Shown here in pieces: positions 50,056-59,204 of a stretch of DNA of 64,000 nt. The stretch spans positions 1 to 64,000 of IMG/VR virus record IMGVR_UViG_3300020596_000011. The stretch is one strand, 5' to 3'. This stretch comes from a virus. A model generated the notes under the pieces. The model saw nothing but the letters and a program-made list of their open reading frames with translations, did not search any database and was not told the DNA's origin. Position numbers and translations under genes: made by a program. Numbering within the stretch: position 1 is the stretch's first letter; every line of letters begins with the position of its first letter.

Positions 50056-50945
50056 AATTTACTAAGAAGAACTTTAACGTCCCAGACAACTACAACCTCA
50101 ACTTCGACAAAGAATCAAAGAAGTGGCGCTTGCGCATTAAGCGCGAAGGGAAGTGGGAGACGGCAGGACGCTTTGCAACAGAAGAACTCGCTGTTTCGTT
50201 TGCCAACCAGTCGTCAAAGTTCAATGCACAAGTCAAGGCCGATAAAGTAGAAAAGACAGCAAAGCCCGCTGCACCGAAGCGCGTTACAGAGGTTCCTCAA
50301 GAAAAAGCTCCAAAGGTCTCTACGTTGGAGAAAGTACGTGCCGCTGCCCGAGGGAAGAAGATAAAACAAGTAGACCCAGAACCTACTCCCCCATCCAAGC
50401 TTAACGACGAAAGCCTAGAAGAGGTTGTAATAATTACCGATACGCTTCCTCTAACACTACCCTCCTCGATGCTAGCGGGAGTACCTGTCTCGCTGGGGAA
50501 CACGCAAAACAACTTACAGCTTTTGAAAATGCAAAGTCGAATTGCCGACCTACAGAAAACGGTAACCGCCTTTTCTGATGCGAGCAGACAAGACAAGGCG
50601 CAGGCGGAAGTAGCTGTACAAAGCTTAGAGATTCTTAAGAAAGACGTGAAGGCTGCGCTTCAGGACGTTAGTCGTGTGCGCGACAGTCTGCGCAAGATTA
50701 TAGACGATAAGCTTGAACCTCAGCAGAAAGACATCATCGCATTGTTTGGTCAGCTTAGTCAGGTAGATTCGGCGGTATCTCTTTATTCCCACGAAAACCA
50801 CCTCGGTGCAGTAAAACAACAAGCGACCGCCGCAGCTACGGCAAAGAGAGTGGACAAAGTGGGACGATTTCTCATATTACTGCTCATGCTTCAAGTCGTC
50901 GGTGTAATCATAGCGGTTCTTCTACAGACAGGTGTGTTGGAATAA
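50052..50945 (+). CDS. Coiled-coil protein with C-terminal membrane anchor
   Basis: This encodes 297 residues. Residues 1-60 look like a small domain ('YNLNFDKESKKWRLRIKREG', resembling an AP2/integrase-like beta-sheet DNA-binding module). A Lys/Pro/Ala-rich linker follows. Residues 155-255 form a long coiled coil ('RIADLQKTVTAFSDASRQDK', 'VQSLEILKKDVKAALQDVSR'). One transmembrane helix ends the protein ('FLILLLMLQVVGVIIAVLLQ'). A membrane anchor in the terminase operon is unusual; it could tether packaging or assembly to the inner membrane (inference). Confidence 0.65.
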   Translation: MKFTKKNFNVPDNYNLNFDKESKKWRLRIKREGKWETAGRFATEELAVSFANQSSKFNAQVKADKVEKTAKPAAPKRVTEVPQEKAPKVSTLEKVRAAARGKKIKQVDPEPTPPSKLNDESLEEVVIITDTLPLTLPSSMLAGVPVSLGNTQNNLQLLKMQSRIADLQKTVTAFSDASRQDKAQAEVAVQSLEILKKDVKAALQDVSRVRDSLRKIIDDKLEPQQKDIIALFGQLSQVDSAVSLYSHENHLGAVKQQATAAATAKRVDKVGRFLILLLMLQVVGVIIAVLLQTGVLE

Positions 50946-50948
50946 CGC

Positions 50949-53411
50949 ATGCCTAAGCAAGTGGTGAACATCTCCGAACTCCGTAGGAAACTCTTCTTTG
51001 AAGTGTGCGACACTCAAGAGGAGCTTCAGTCGTGGCTTCAAACGTTTTTAAACCTAGACTTCCCTGACTGCACGGTAGACGAAGAGAGCACGTCCAATCC
51101 CATGCAATTTGTCTGGGAGTGCTACAACTTCATGAGAACAAACAAGGGACCTCCTGAGCACGTGGTAGCCGCAGGTAGAGGGTTGAGCAAAACATTAGGC
51201 GCTTCCGCTGTAGAGTTCTTGGGACTTGTGCACTTCAGGCGCCAAGAAGTTCACTTCAGTGCGCTGAAAGCGCAAAGTAAACTTGCATTAAAGTATCTTC
51301 ACAAGTTCTGTAGGATTCCCGAACTTGTCGGGCATTTTGAGTCTAAATCCGCATTCGAAATTACACTAGTAAAGCTTCCACCAAACAAGTTTACGAGTAA
51401 ACCCGATGCGTTTATCGCCGTGGTTGCGGCCACAATAGAGGCAACTAATGGATATCGCTCAAATTGTATTGCGGCGACGCAGCAAATACTGGCGTTGCCC
51501 CCTCTATCTAGTCAACGAAAAGTACAAAAAACAGCAGGAAAGTGGCACAGGTATAGCGCCGAAGGGATTTGGAAAAAATTTCAGAAAGGGGAGGTGATCG
51601 AAGTTGCCACAATCAATGAAAATACCCTTCACATTGAAGCAAAGCCTGTTCTTTACGCGTCACGAAAAGTAAATCTAGAGCAAGTAAAAGTTACAACGGA
51701 AAGCGGGCATTCGTTTTGCGTCACGAACGACCACCCGATCGCTACCTCAATTAACGACAATCACACAATCACTTACACCGCACTGAATAAGTTGAGTTTG
51801 GGTGACCCAATTTTATTAAAAAACTTATCACCAGACGCAATAACAAGTGGACGTCTTTTAAATACTTTAACGTATGAAAAAATAACTGAAATTGCTCCCT
51901 ACAGCGTAGCACCAAGTGCCCGCGCCCGATGGGTATACGACTTCCATGTTCAAGATAATCATAATTTTTTCTGCGTTCGCGGACTAGTCCACAATTGTAA
52001 TGTTGGAGACGAAATTGACCTTACAAATCGGGATGTTATATCTGAAGCCAGCCTCATGGGGATTCCAACATCCGACGAGCACTCGTTTGACCCCCTGACA
52101 ATCTATCTCTCGTCTCGCAAAACCAACGACGGTCCCCTACAAGACCGCATGGACGAGGCCGAAAAATCACCCGAAGATATTCGAGTGCATAAGATATCTT
52201 GGGTGGATTGGATGCAGAAGTGTGAACCAACGACACACGGTGCATTCGGTCCGACCGTATTTATTAACAGAGAAAATTTGCAAGTGCACTGGGACGCCCT
52301 ACCCAAGTCAGTTAGCACTGTGGATCAAACCCAATTCATGGAGCGTAAGGTCTATGAGGGGTGCCGGACATGCCCAGCCCTCTTAGTGTGTCAAGGCCGT
52401 GCACCCAATCAAACGTCCACATCTAAATACTTGAAGTCCATTCAATTTGTGGGACGTGAACTCAAAAAAATAACCGACGTAAATAAGATCATCGGGCAAA
52501 TTCTTAATTATAAACCTGAAAGCTCTGGCATCGTCTTCAACACTTTCGCACGTCACAGACACGTAGGCGATCTTAGACAAGCCTATACATTTATAACCGC
52601 GCAAGACTGGCAAGGTGACGTTCTTCCGACCAAGCAAGACCTTTACAGCGTTGCCAAGCGGGACGGTTGGAAATGTCTCGTAGGTATCGACTGGGGAACC
52701 AGAGACCCTGCGATAGCCCTTACGGCGCTCTATCACGCAGGAGCTAAGCGCGTCCTGTTTTTGAGCCTTATGTACGCAACGGGGTTTGCCAACCACCTAT
52801 GGGCGCAATACTACCTAGACAACGACGCCACGCTTTATCCACCCGACCTTATAGCACCTGATATGGCAGACGCCTCCTCTGCGTCTTACTTTTCTAAGTC
52901 CGATTTTCGTGTAAAGTCTAAAAAGCCGCAACGGATTGAGACAGGCGTGTCACAGATTAACGGCTTGATGTTCAACCCAGCGGATCAGTCATGCAACCTG
53001 ATGGTTCTGGACACCCCAGACCTTCAGTACATGATCGAAGCGTTTTCCAAGTGGCGCTATAAGACAGATGGGCAGGGGCGCTTCGTTATAAACTCGTTCG
53101 ATACCGACGGTGAATTCAGCCATGGACTGGATAGTTGTCGTTATTTATTAGACGCTTACGTCAAAACACCGGTTGCTATCACTTCCGGTCTGAGTACCAC
53201 ACCACCCCCGCCACAGCCGGAGCAAGCTTCTCAGATTCCGACCGTAGGTTCCACAGTGCAGAAGCACCTGATAGCCAGTGGCGTACACCCTTCGGCGTTT
53301 GACCAAGCCGCTCTTTTCAACCAGCTTAAAAACAGTGGGTTACAGCACCTCGTCCAAGAATACACCCTCCCAGAGCCTCAAAAGAAGAAGGGCCGTTTCA
53401 AGATTTACTAG
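50949..53411 (+). CDS. Terminase large subunit interrupted by a mini-intein
   Basis: This encodes 820 residues, of which 173-349 are an intein, leaving 643 after splicing. ATPase domain: Walker A variant AAGRGLSKT (74-82); Walker B NVGDEID (351-357), split from the preceding strand (AFIAVVAATIEATNGYRS) by the intein. The RNase H-like nuclease starts with GIDWGTRDPAIA (579-590) holding the first catalytic Asp (581), followed by 'IAPDMADASSASYF' and 'LDSCRYLLDAY' for the other acidic residues. Cys425, 472, 475 and 481 could bind zinc. The enzyme packages DNA into the prohead through the portal and cuts it. Function needs intein removal, as Walker B is displaced. Confidence 0.93.
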   Translation: MPKQVVNISELRRKLFFEVCDTQEELQSWLQTFLNLDFPDCTVDEESTSNPMQFVWECYNFMRTNKGPPEHVVAAGRGLSKTLGASAVEFLGLVHFRRQEVHFSALKAQSKLALKYLHKFCRIPELVGHFESKSAFEITLVKLPPNKFTSKPDAFIAVVAATIEATNGYRSNCIAATQQILALPPLSSQRKVQKTAGKWHRYSAEGIWKKFQKGEVIEVATINENTLHIEAKPVLYASRKVNLEQVKVTTESGHSFCVTNDHPIATSINDNHTITYTALNKLSLGDPILLKNLSPDAITSGRLLNTLTYEKITEIAPYSVAPSARARWVYDFHVQDNHNFFCVRGLVHNCNVGDEIDLTNRDVISEASLMGIPTSDEHSFDPLTIYLSSRKTNDGPLQDRMDEAEKSPEDIRVHKISWVDWMQKCEPTTHGAFGPTVFINRENLQVHWDALPKSVSTVDQTQFMERKVYEGCRTCPALLVCQGRAPNQTSTSKYLKSIQFVGRELKKITDVNKIIGQILNYKPESSGIVFNTFARHRHVGDLRQAYTFITAQDWQGDVLPTKQDLYSVAKRDGWKCLVGIDWGTRDPAIALTALYHAGAKRVLFLSLMYATGFANHLWAQYYLDNDATLYPPDLIAPDMADASSASYFSKSDFRVKSKKPQRIETGVSQINGLMFNPADQSCNLMVLDTPDLQYMIEAFSKWRYKTDGQGRFVINSFDTDGEFSHGLDSCRYLLDAYVKTPVAITSGLSTTPPPPQPEQASQIPTVGSTVQKHLIASGVHPSAFDQAALFNQLKNSGLQHLVQEYTLPEPQKKKGRFKIY
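51465..51995 (+). other. Mini-intein coding region in the large terminase gene
   Basis: The intein is 177 residues and starts at Cys173 (CIAATQQI). Block B: 'TESGHSFCVTNDHPIAT' (250-266), with the Thr-x-x-His pattern. Blocks F and G: 'VYDFHVQDNHNFFCVRGLVH' ending in Asn349, with Cys350 as the +1 nucleophile. No homing endonuclease domain (LAGLIDADG or HNH) fits in the space between blocks, so it is a mini-intein. It is more AT-rich than the exteins. The insertion lies directly before the Walker B Asp-Glu, a typical conserved-site location. Confidence 0.92.
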
Positions 53412-53425
53412 ACTACCTTGAAACT

Positions 53426-53453
53426 TTGCCCGCTATCCCTTAAACTTTAAAAT
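53426..53453 (+). promoter_or_regulatory. Sigma-70-like promoter before gene 53478
   Basis: TTGCCC (53426-53431) and TAAAAT (53448-53453) are separated by 16 bases. It lies 24 bases before the start, and CGGAGG sits between. Confidence 0.45.
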
Positions 53454-53477
53454 GCGAACTACACGGAGGAAACCTAC

Positions 53478-54458
53478 ATGACCGCCTCAATTACTTTTAA
53501 CGCAACGTCCATCCTTTCCGAAGGGTCGTCTTCAGACCCTGTACGCCTCAGCTCACCCCTAGCGGTGGCTTTTACTGGCTCAGCTTCGCAGATGCGCCCG
53601 ATAGATATGATCCTACGCCCATCTCAAAGCGCTAGCTTGATTGACGGCGTGCAACCCATTACCTACTCGTCGATCACGAATTGGACGGTCTCAGTGCCGA
53701 GGGCACTTGAGCCTTCGACCGTAAGACTGACCGCCGATTCCGCGGTCTTTAGAACAAAGCGAGCTTTGGCACTTTCAAATACCACACTGATTTCTATCGT
53801 CAGGCAGTCCACTTCAGTTGTACGCGTACTCGCAGTGAGCGGTACGTTCGATACCACATCTGTGGTGATCGGTGACACGTTTCTCGTAGAGAAGACTACA
53901 GACGCTTTTACAAGCCCTTTTGCAGATGCAAACCAAGGGCTCAGCCTTACGATTGTAAACAAAACGGGTACAAGCTTGGACGTCTACGACAACGGTGTGC
54001 TAGTCCCTGACAGCAACATCGACCTTAACGGCGTGTTTAACACAGCTATGAAAGTGCTCGCACCTGGAGCAGCGGCTCAAGATATGCTCTACGTTTACTC
54101 CACCACCCCACTGTTTTCAAATCAAGGTCGGTTTCTAATCGCAACGGCTTCAGACGACTACGTCGAGTACGCAAGCGCAGAATCCGTTCTGGACTCTTTC
54201 ACATCTATCCCCGCTGGCGGGATTGTGGTTGCGAGAGATGCCGCGCAGTATGTGTTCTTGACCGCTTCGGGCTCCGTGGAAGTGCTCACAGGTAACCAAC
54301 AGCTCGGCTCGGGTACCAAAATTACAAGTATCTCGGGCGCAAACGCCGTGGCTCTGCTTACGGTAAGCAGCCCAGTGTTGGTTGTACACAACCCGTCACT
54401 TGTAGACCAGATTCGAATTGTCGCACATGTTGCCTCTTCCCCAGCGTCGGAGTGCTAG
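53478..54458 (+). CDS. Structural protein between terminase and portal
   Basis: This encodes 326 residues, ATG with CGGAGG upstream. It is almost all beta with many Ser, Thr, Ala and Val ('NWTVSVPRALEPSTVRLTAD', 'VLTGNQQLGSGTKITSISGA'), no Trp-rich or catalytic motif, and ends in Cys. Composition matches the sheath's and wedge's beta domains, so a virion surface or decoration protein is likely. It has its own promoter. The stop is 3 bases before the portal start. I recognise no family. Confidence 0.55.
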   Translation: MTASITFNATSILSEGSSSDPVRLSSPLAVAFTGSASQMRPIDMILRPSQSASLIDGVQPITYSSITNWTVSVPRALEPSTVRLTADSAVFRTKRALALSNTTLISIVRQSTSVVRVLAVSGTFDTTSVVIGDTFLVEKTTDAFTSPFADANQGLSLTIVNKTGTSLDVYDNGVLVPDSNIDLNGVFNTAMKVLAPGAAAQDMLYVYSTTPLFSNQGRFLIATASDDYVEYASAESVLDSFTSIPAGGIVVARDAAQYVFLTASGSVEVLTGNQQLGSGTKITSISGANAVALLTVSSPVLVVHNPSLVDQIRIVAHVASSPASEC

Positions 54459-54461
54459 AAA

Positions 54462-56429
54462 ATGTCAGATGAAAAAAAGAAGTACGGTAAGGTTACAATT
54501 GGGAGTGCGAGCGTGCAAGGAAGCGAGCCGTTCACCCTAAATAACTATGTGGAAGGTATGTCCAAAAGCATGCCGTCGGAAGACAGGCAAGGTAAGACGT
54601 CTGAAGCGGCGCCGCAAAATAAATCAAAAACGTTGTTCAACTCTCCGTATACTTTACTCGGTGCCTCCCAAGGATGGATTGACAAAGCTCGCGATCGTCT
54701 GACGGACGACCAACTGCGAGACATTGCGGTTATTGACCCGTACGTATCCGCTATCCGTAAGACACGAGTTGCTCAAGTATCCCCCTTAGCCGGTCGAGCA
54801 GTATCACGCTTTGACAAAGGGATTCGCATAGTAGAGAAAAAGCCATCAGTAAGAAAAGATTTTGAGAACGACGAGGAGTACGAGCAAGCGAAAGAGACCG
54901 CGGAAAAAGAAAAAGACAGCCTCGTGTCTTTTTTGCTCAACTGTGGGACTACGGATAAACGCGCACTCGAAGACCTGTACGATGGTGTCGATAAAACCTT
55001 TATGCACTGCTCGTTAAAGTCATATTTTCAAGCTCAGGTAGATAATCTTCTTACATTTGGTCGCTACGGGCGCCAATCGCTTCGAGACGAGGAAGGTGCG
55101 CTCATTGCCTTTCGACCTGTCCCTGTGGAGACTATACGCGTAGCAGACCCTGAGCAGAAAGCTTGGTTATCGTATTTCGATAATCAGGAGCGTGTGTATT
55201 TTTCGAAAGAGGTCGAGGACTACAATTCGCTACCTGAAGACGCGCGCCCAATAGCCTACTATCAAGTCCTTGACGGGCAACCTCGCCGGTTCTTTACGGA
55301 CGAAGACTTAAAAATATTTCAATACCAGCAGCAGGCATATGTCAATCTTCTAGGGTATGCGAAAAGCCCAATTGAAGAAGCCATTACCGTCATTTTTTTG
55401 CACCACAGCTCTCTTCAGCAGCTTCGGAACATGCTCGTGAAGGGCCTTCTGACCAAAGGCATGATCGCCCTCAAATCGATGAACCCTGAAATCGAAGTGC
55501 CCGACGAAGTCGTCACGCAGTTTAAACAGGAACTGACCAACTTTTCTTCCGGTACATCGAACAATACGGCTGTACCCATTATTGCGGGACCCATAGAAGT
55601 TCAATGGGTACCTCTTGCGCCTTCGTTGAAAGATTCCGCTTGGCAAGAAATTGAAATGCTGATCATTCGCTGTATTCACAGTGCGTTCCAGATCAGCCCA
55701 GCAGAAACTGGTCAAGGAGCACTCGGTGATCCAGGCGGCGGGATAAACAGTTCTGAGAAGGATAACGACCTTATCGCTGGCGAAGAACGGGGACTAAAGC
55801 TTATAGTCGACATTCTTCAAGAAGACTTAAACTCAATTATCTTTGAGATGATGCCTGCGGCTGCGTCTAAGTATGAAGTGCAGATCTACGGCGTAGGTAA
55901 CGAGTCACAAGAGGGCATGTTGCAGCGGGCTCAGGCGGAAATGAACTTAACCGCAACTTATAATTCGCTGCTAAGCATGAGTGAGAAGAACGAGACGCTG
56001 TCCTACGGCGGAGACGTGCCTCTCAATCCTCAGTGGCATCAGTTAATTAAGCCTACTATGCGCGTCGGTAAATTTCTGGAAATCTTTATGGGAGAAGAGG
56101 GAGCTGGAAACAATCCACTGTACGATTTCTTTTTTGACGAAGGCTTAAACCAGCGGATTGACGCTATGAAAGCGAAAAGTCTCAGCGCGCAAACCGCATC
56201 AAATGCGGCACAAATCGCTCAAGCAGAGCAGTCGGTTCAACAATCCCAACAACCACCTCAGCCGGAACAACCTGAGAATCCCCCACAGGGTGCGCAAGAA
56301 GCTTCAGGCAAAGAAGAAGAAGTCCAGAAATCGCTTCGGGACGAGTATAGAGAAAATTTACACAAGAGCTTTGTGTCAGAGTGGGTAAGAGCACATGAAG
56401 AAGACCCGCTAGAAGAACTAGGAAATTAG
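54462..56429 (+). CDS. Portal protein
   Basis: This encodes 655 residues, ATG with CGGAG upstream. The portal is the 12-mer ring through which DNA enters. Supporting features: 'IAVIDPYVSAIRKTRVAQVS' (about 85-105), typical of portals; a strand domain with 'GALIAFRPVPVETIRVADPE'; a central 'LNLLGYAKSP'-like clamp ('VNLLGYAKSPIEEAITVIFL'); a long helix ('FKQELTNFSSGTSNNTAVPI' nearby); and a Gln/Pro-rich C-terminal tail (about 575-625). The position after the terminase supports it. The gene overlaps by 4 bases a convergent minus-strand gene. Confidence 0.82.
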   Translation: MSDEKKKYGKVTIGSASVQGSEPFTLNNYVEGMSKSMPSEDRQGKTSEAAPQNKSKTLFNSPYTLLGASQGWIDKARDRLTDDQLRDIAVIDPYVSAIRKTRVAQVSPLAGRAVSRFDKGIRIVEKKPSVRKDFENDEEYEQAKETAEKEKDSLVSFLLNCGTTDKRALEDLYDGVDKTFMHCSLKSYFQAQVDNLLTFGRYGRQSLRDEEGALIAFRPVPVETIRVADPEQKAWLSYFDNQERVYFSKEVEDYNSLPEDARPIAYYQVLDGQPRRFFTDEDLKIFQYQQQAYVNLLGYAKSPIEEAITVIFLHHSSLQQLRNMLVKGLLTKGMIALKSMNPEIEVPDEVVTQFKQELTNFSSGTSNNTAVPIIAGPIEVQWVPLAPSLKDSAWQEIEMLIIRCIHSAFQISPAETGQGALGDPGGGINSSEKDNDLIAGEERGLKLIVDILQEDLNSIIFEMMPAAASKYEVQIYGVGNESQEGMLQRAQAEMNLTATYNSLLSMSEKNETLSYGGDVPLNPQWHQLIKPTMRVGKFLEIFMGEEGAGNNPLYDFFFDEGLNQRIDAMKAKSLSAQTASNAAQIAQAEQSVQQSQQPPQPEQPENPPQGAQEASGKEEEVQKSLRDEYRENLHKSFVSEWVRAHEEDPLEELGN

Positions 56430-56647
56430 ACCAACTGCTGCACGTCAGCGTCTTTCAGTCTTTCCAGAAGCTTGTCCCGCCATTTTTCTGCATGCGCAAT
56501 CTCTACTTCATTTTGGCCGTACTTGATTGCAGAGCGCAAATCAAGCTCTAAGAAGTCGTAGACTGCGCTAGCCAAAGCCGACCCCTTCAGTGCGTACCGC
56601 AACTCTTCTTGGTCTGCCGGTAAATCATAACTCAGTGTCGCTTTCAT
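56426..56647 (-). CDS. Small conserved phage-type protein, hypothetical
   Basis: This encodes 73 residues from ATG 56647; the longer frame lacks a binding site. The start 'MKATLSYDLPADQEELRYAL' followed by 'KGSALASAVYDFLELDLRSA' matches a type of small protein common in many phages (MKATLxFxLPxDxExxxxAx), with a short strand then two helices. The function is not known. Its stop overlaps the portal stop on the opposite strand. Confidence 0.7.
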   Translation of the reverse strand: MKATLSYDLPADQEELRYALKGSALASAVYDFLELDLRSAIKYGQNEVEIAHAEKWRDKLLERLKDADVQQLV

Positions 56648-56673
56648 TTCGCAACCTTTGTGCTTTACGTTAA

Positions 56674-56925
56674 TCAACCAACGATGTCGCGGTCCCATGT
56701 GTTTGCTTGGACTGTCTGCGCCCAGTACTCGCAGCTATCTTCGTCAATTTCACATCGCTGCTCCATCCCACTTACGTAGCGGACAGCCGCCACTCTTTGA
56801 ACGTGAAAGTCTGAATCAACAGCTACGTTTAAGCCTTGGTATGTAGGTACGCGGTCTCTGTTCGTCTTGAACCCCAGCGCGCGCATAAGTTTTCTAAAGA
56901 AACGTGAAACAGTACTTGTCAGCAT
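56674..56925 (-). CDS. Small hypothetical protein
   Basis: This encodes 83 residues from ATG 56925, preceded by AAAGGAG. The N-terminus is basic ('TSTVSRFFRKLMRALGFKTN') and the C-terminus acidic with two Cys. There is no known family. It is the first gene of a two-gene minus-strand unit inserted between the portal and the next plus-strand gene, and has a sigma-28-like site 30 bases upstream. Confidence 0.6.
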   Translation of the reverse strand: MLTSTVSRFFRKLMRALGFKTNRDRVPTYQGLNVAVDSDFHVQRVAAVRYVSGMEQRCEIDEDSCEYWAQTVQANTWDRDIVG

Positions 56926-56954
56926 AAATTCTCCTTTAATGCATACTACAATGG

Positions 56955-56982
56955 TTCTCGGACAGATCCAACCGGACTTTAG
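56955..56982 (-). promoter_or_regulatory. Sigma-28-like promoter with overlapping inverted repeat
   Basis: Read on the minus strand: CTAAAGTC from 56982 and TCCGAGAA at 56962-56955, with 15 bases between TAAA and the octamer. TAGCAC (56980-56985) and GTGCTA (56994-56999) form an inverted repeat with an 8-base gap that overlaps the -35, a possible operator. Confidence 0.6.
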
Positions 56983-57059
56983 CACTTTTTTACGTGCTAG
57001 ATTTCTTTTAGGAAATCGTGTACTATTTAAAGACTTCAAACCCCTAGAAAGGATACGAT

Positions 57060-57356
57060 ATGACCGATTTCTTCGATTCCCTTAATAATGAACCGTCGCA
57101 AGAAGACCTACAGGCCGCTATCCCTCTAGCGCTGGCGCAACTAGTCAATGAAAACAACCTTGTAAAACAAGAACTCTTCCGTCAAGCGCAAGAGCTACAG
57201 CAGCTTAGAGTACACGCCGCCCTGTCACTCTTCCTCGTAGAAAAAACAATTGGCGCAGAAAGGTACGCGGAGATCGTCGTGCTCTTTAATGAAGCCGTGA
57301 GCGTCAAGCTTAACACTCAAGCAGAAACCCTTGCGGACAGTCAGGAAACCGTGTGA
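57060..57356 (+). CDS. Small helical protein, hypothetical
   Basis: This encodes 98 residues, ATG with AAAGGA upstream. It is mostly a single long coiled coil ('ALAQLVNENNLVKQELFRQA', 'QELQQLRVHAALSLFLVEKT'). It overlaps the next gene by 4 bases (GTGTGA). A good -10 (TACTAT with upstream TG) lies about 40 bases before the start. It could be a scaffold or accessory factor of head assembly by position. Confidence 0.6.
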   Translation: MTDFFDSLNNEPSQEDLQAAIPLALAQLVNENNLVKQELFRQAQELQQLRVHAALSLFLVEKTIGAERYAEIVVLFNEAVSVKLNTQAETLADSQETV

Positions 57357-58093
57357 AAAGCCGCTTTCAAGAAGTCTGCCCGCGCAGGCTGAAAAACCTA
57401 CCTACCGACGGACCCTGCCCCCTTGCACTCCGCTCTATTGAGGCATGGCAAAACGGTGAGAGAGACGAAACAAAACTCGCATGTCCTTTCTTTACAATGT
57501 CAAGCCAGTACTCTAATTGTTTCTTCTCTCAACTCGACGATCAAAACGGGCATGCCATCGAATCTGACAGAGAGATCGCTAAGACTCTAGGGCTCACTGA
57601 CAAAGAAGTGAAAACTGCGACTGCTGAAGCGATAACGAAGATTAAAGCCGCAGCAGACGAAGGCAATGAAGACGTAAAGCTCTTGCTTGAGTCTTTAGCA
57701 GATGTGAACGCACTGCCCGCAGAAGCCGACATCTACGCTGGTGAAAACTGGTTGTTCGAGGGTGTCGAGCATCTGATCGACGAGCTTACGTACCGTGGAC
57801 AAATAGAGACGTTACTCAATCAAGGGCGCTTGAAGGCACCTGTCGCTGAAGCCCTGCTGAAGAGGGGTCCTGGTAGACCCTCGGCGGCTATTCAACCTCC
57901 AAAGGGTACGAGCGGAACCGGTGCTGTACACCACAGTGGAAAAATTCAACTGTTTGCGTTGTCTAGTAACTGGAACAAAGTAGTAAAAAAATTCCAAGAA
58001 GGCCCTACGCCGATACGTATGGCTACCAACTCGTTAGTATCGCGGGAACGTAAGCTCAGTAAGAAGGACATGGAAGATGAAGAAAAATCTTAA
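57353..58093 (+). CDS. Protein with Cys-rich N-terminus and sigma-region-4-like helix-turn-helix
   Basis: This encodes 246 residues, GTG start. Cys at positions 9, 22, 44 and 56 (CPRRL, PCPLA, ACPF, NCFF) suggest a metal site. Residues 71-95 ('SDREIAKTLGLTDKEVKTAT') match the helix-turn-helix of sigma region 4 and LuxR-type regulators. The C-terminal part is Gly/Pro then basic. It is in the head operon and overlaps the next gene by 17 bases. A regulatory role (late transcription factor) is possible but unproven. It could be a DNA-binding virion-associated protein. Confidence 0.55.
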   Translation: MKSRFQEVCPRRLKNLPTDGPCPLALRSIEAWQNGERDETKLACPFFTMSSQYSNCFFSQLDDQNGHAIESDREIAKTLGLTDKEVKTATAEAITKIKAAADEGNEDVKLLLESLADVNALPAEADIYAGENWLFEGVEHLIDELTYRGQIETLLNQGRLKAPVAEALLKRGPGRPSAAIQPPKGTSGTGAVHHSGKIQLFALSSNWNKVVKKFQEGPTPIRMATNSLVSRERKLSKKDMEDEEKS

Positions 58094-59204
58094 GCCAAAA
58101 CTTAGAGCTATAAAACCTCTCCTGAGGCAAGTGCTTTTTCTTAAGCGCTTAGAAGCAGAGATGAACGCGGCCTACGACATGATCTCTAGCAAGCTTGTCG
58201 ACGATATCATGAAGCAGGTTGCGCTTGTAGAACCCCTAGCCAAGTCAGACGACGACCTTCCAGAGAACTTTTCAAGAAAGATTCCCCGCTTCGAGGTGGA
58301 TCTTTCATCTATTAGCAAGCTCATAGAAAAATACACGGACGCTTTGCGCTACACGATTCTCGGTAAAGCCGCAGGGAAAGAAGCCGAAGACGCTGTAACA
58401 GAGCTTAGGCTGAAGACTAAGATTCCCGCAGGTGGGGTGGTGCAAGGCTACCTTTCAGCCCTAGACGCGCACGCTGCATACATGAACGGGGTCCTTGAGA
58501 AAGAAGGGTCTATCTCGGGACGCTTTACCAAAAAAGCGCTTGACTTTATTAAAGAAAAAACCGGCCTATTGGTAGATGCCAAAGTGCTCGAACTGAGGTC
58601 AAGGACCCTATCGACTTTGCAAGATTCTCTTAAAGAGATTGATATGCAGAATGATGCCGCTGTGCGTGAATACGTACTGGCTGAAAATACGCTTAAGGGA
58701 AACATCTCGTCGATTAAAGCTAAACAAGCACTCGTGAAAGAAGCTATCCAAGACGTGTTCGAAAAACGCACACCGGTCTACCTCGTCAAGCAGCGTCTCA
58801 AGGACGTTACCCAAGAGTACGGGACCAATTGGACACGTGTCGTGCGCACGGAAATGGGTCTCGCTTCCGGTGCCGCTTCACAGCAAGCCATAGCGGATAT
58901 TGCAGGGCACGAAGATCCCGTAGTCGCTATTGTTGTTACAAAAGACGACAGGTTGTCACCTGAGTGCCGTGACTGGTCGTTAAACGAAGACGGGTCGTAC
59001 AAATATTTCAAAATGAGTGCGTTGAAACCCGCAGGATACAACCTTGGGCGAAAGAAAGCGGAGTGGAAAAATAGCGTACCAAGTCGACACTTCAACTGCC
59101 GCTGCCATATCGCGTACGTCCCTGCCGGTTTCAAACTTGACCTGTATGGTTCGCTGATCCCACTCACAGACACCGAGGAACTGAAACTTGAAAACAACTC
59201 TTAA
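58077..59204 (+). CDS. Phage head morphogenesis protein (Mu gpF/SPP1 gp7-like)
   Basis: This encodes 375 residues. The N-terminal 250 residues are helical. The C-terminal domain has 'TNWTRVVRTEMGLASGAASQ' then 'DDRLSPECRDWS' and 'SRHFNCRCHIAYVPAGF', the conserved Cys/His pattern of the minor head protein family that follows portal genes in many phages. It is expected inside or near the portal vertex. It overlaps the upstream gene by 17 bases. Confidence 0.8.
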   Translation: MKKNLKPKLRAIKPLLRQVLFLKRLEAEMNAAYDMISSKLVDDIMKQVALVEPLAKSDDDLPENFSRKIPRFEVDLSSISKLIEKYTDALRYTILGKAAGKEAEDAVTELRLKTKIPAGGVVQGYLSALDAHAAYMNGVLEKEGSISGRFTKKALDFIKEKTGLLVDAKVLELRSRTLSTLQDSLKEIDMQNDAAVREYVLAENTLKGNISSIKAKQALVKEAIQDVFEKRTPVYLVKQRLKDVTQEYGTNWTRVVRTEMGLASGAASQQAIADIAGHEDPVVAIVVTKDDRLSPECRDWSLNEDGSYKYFKMSALKPAGYNLGRKKAEWKNSVPSRHFNCRCHIAYVPAGFKLDLYGSLIPLTDTEELKLENNS

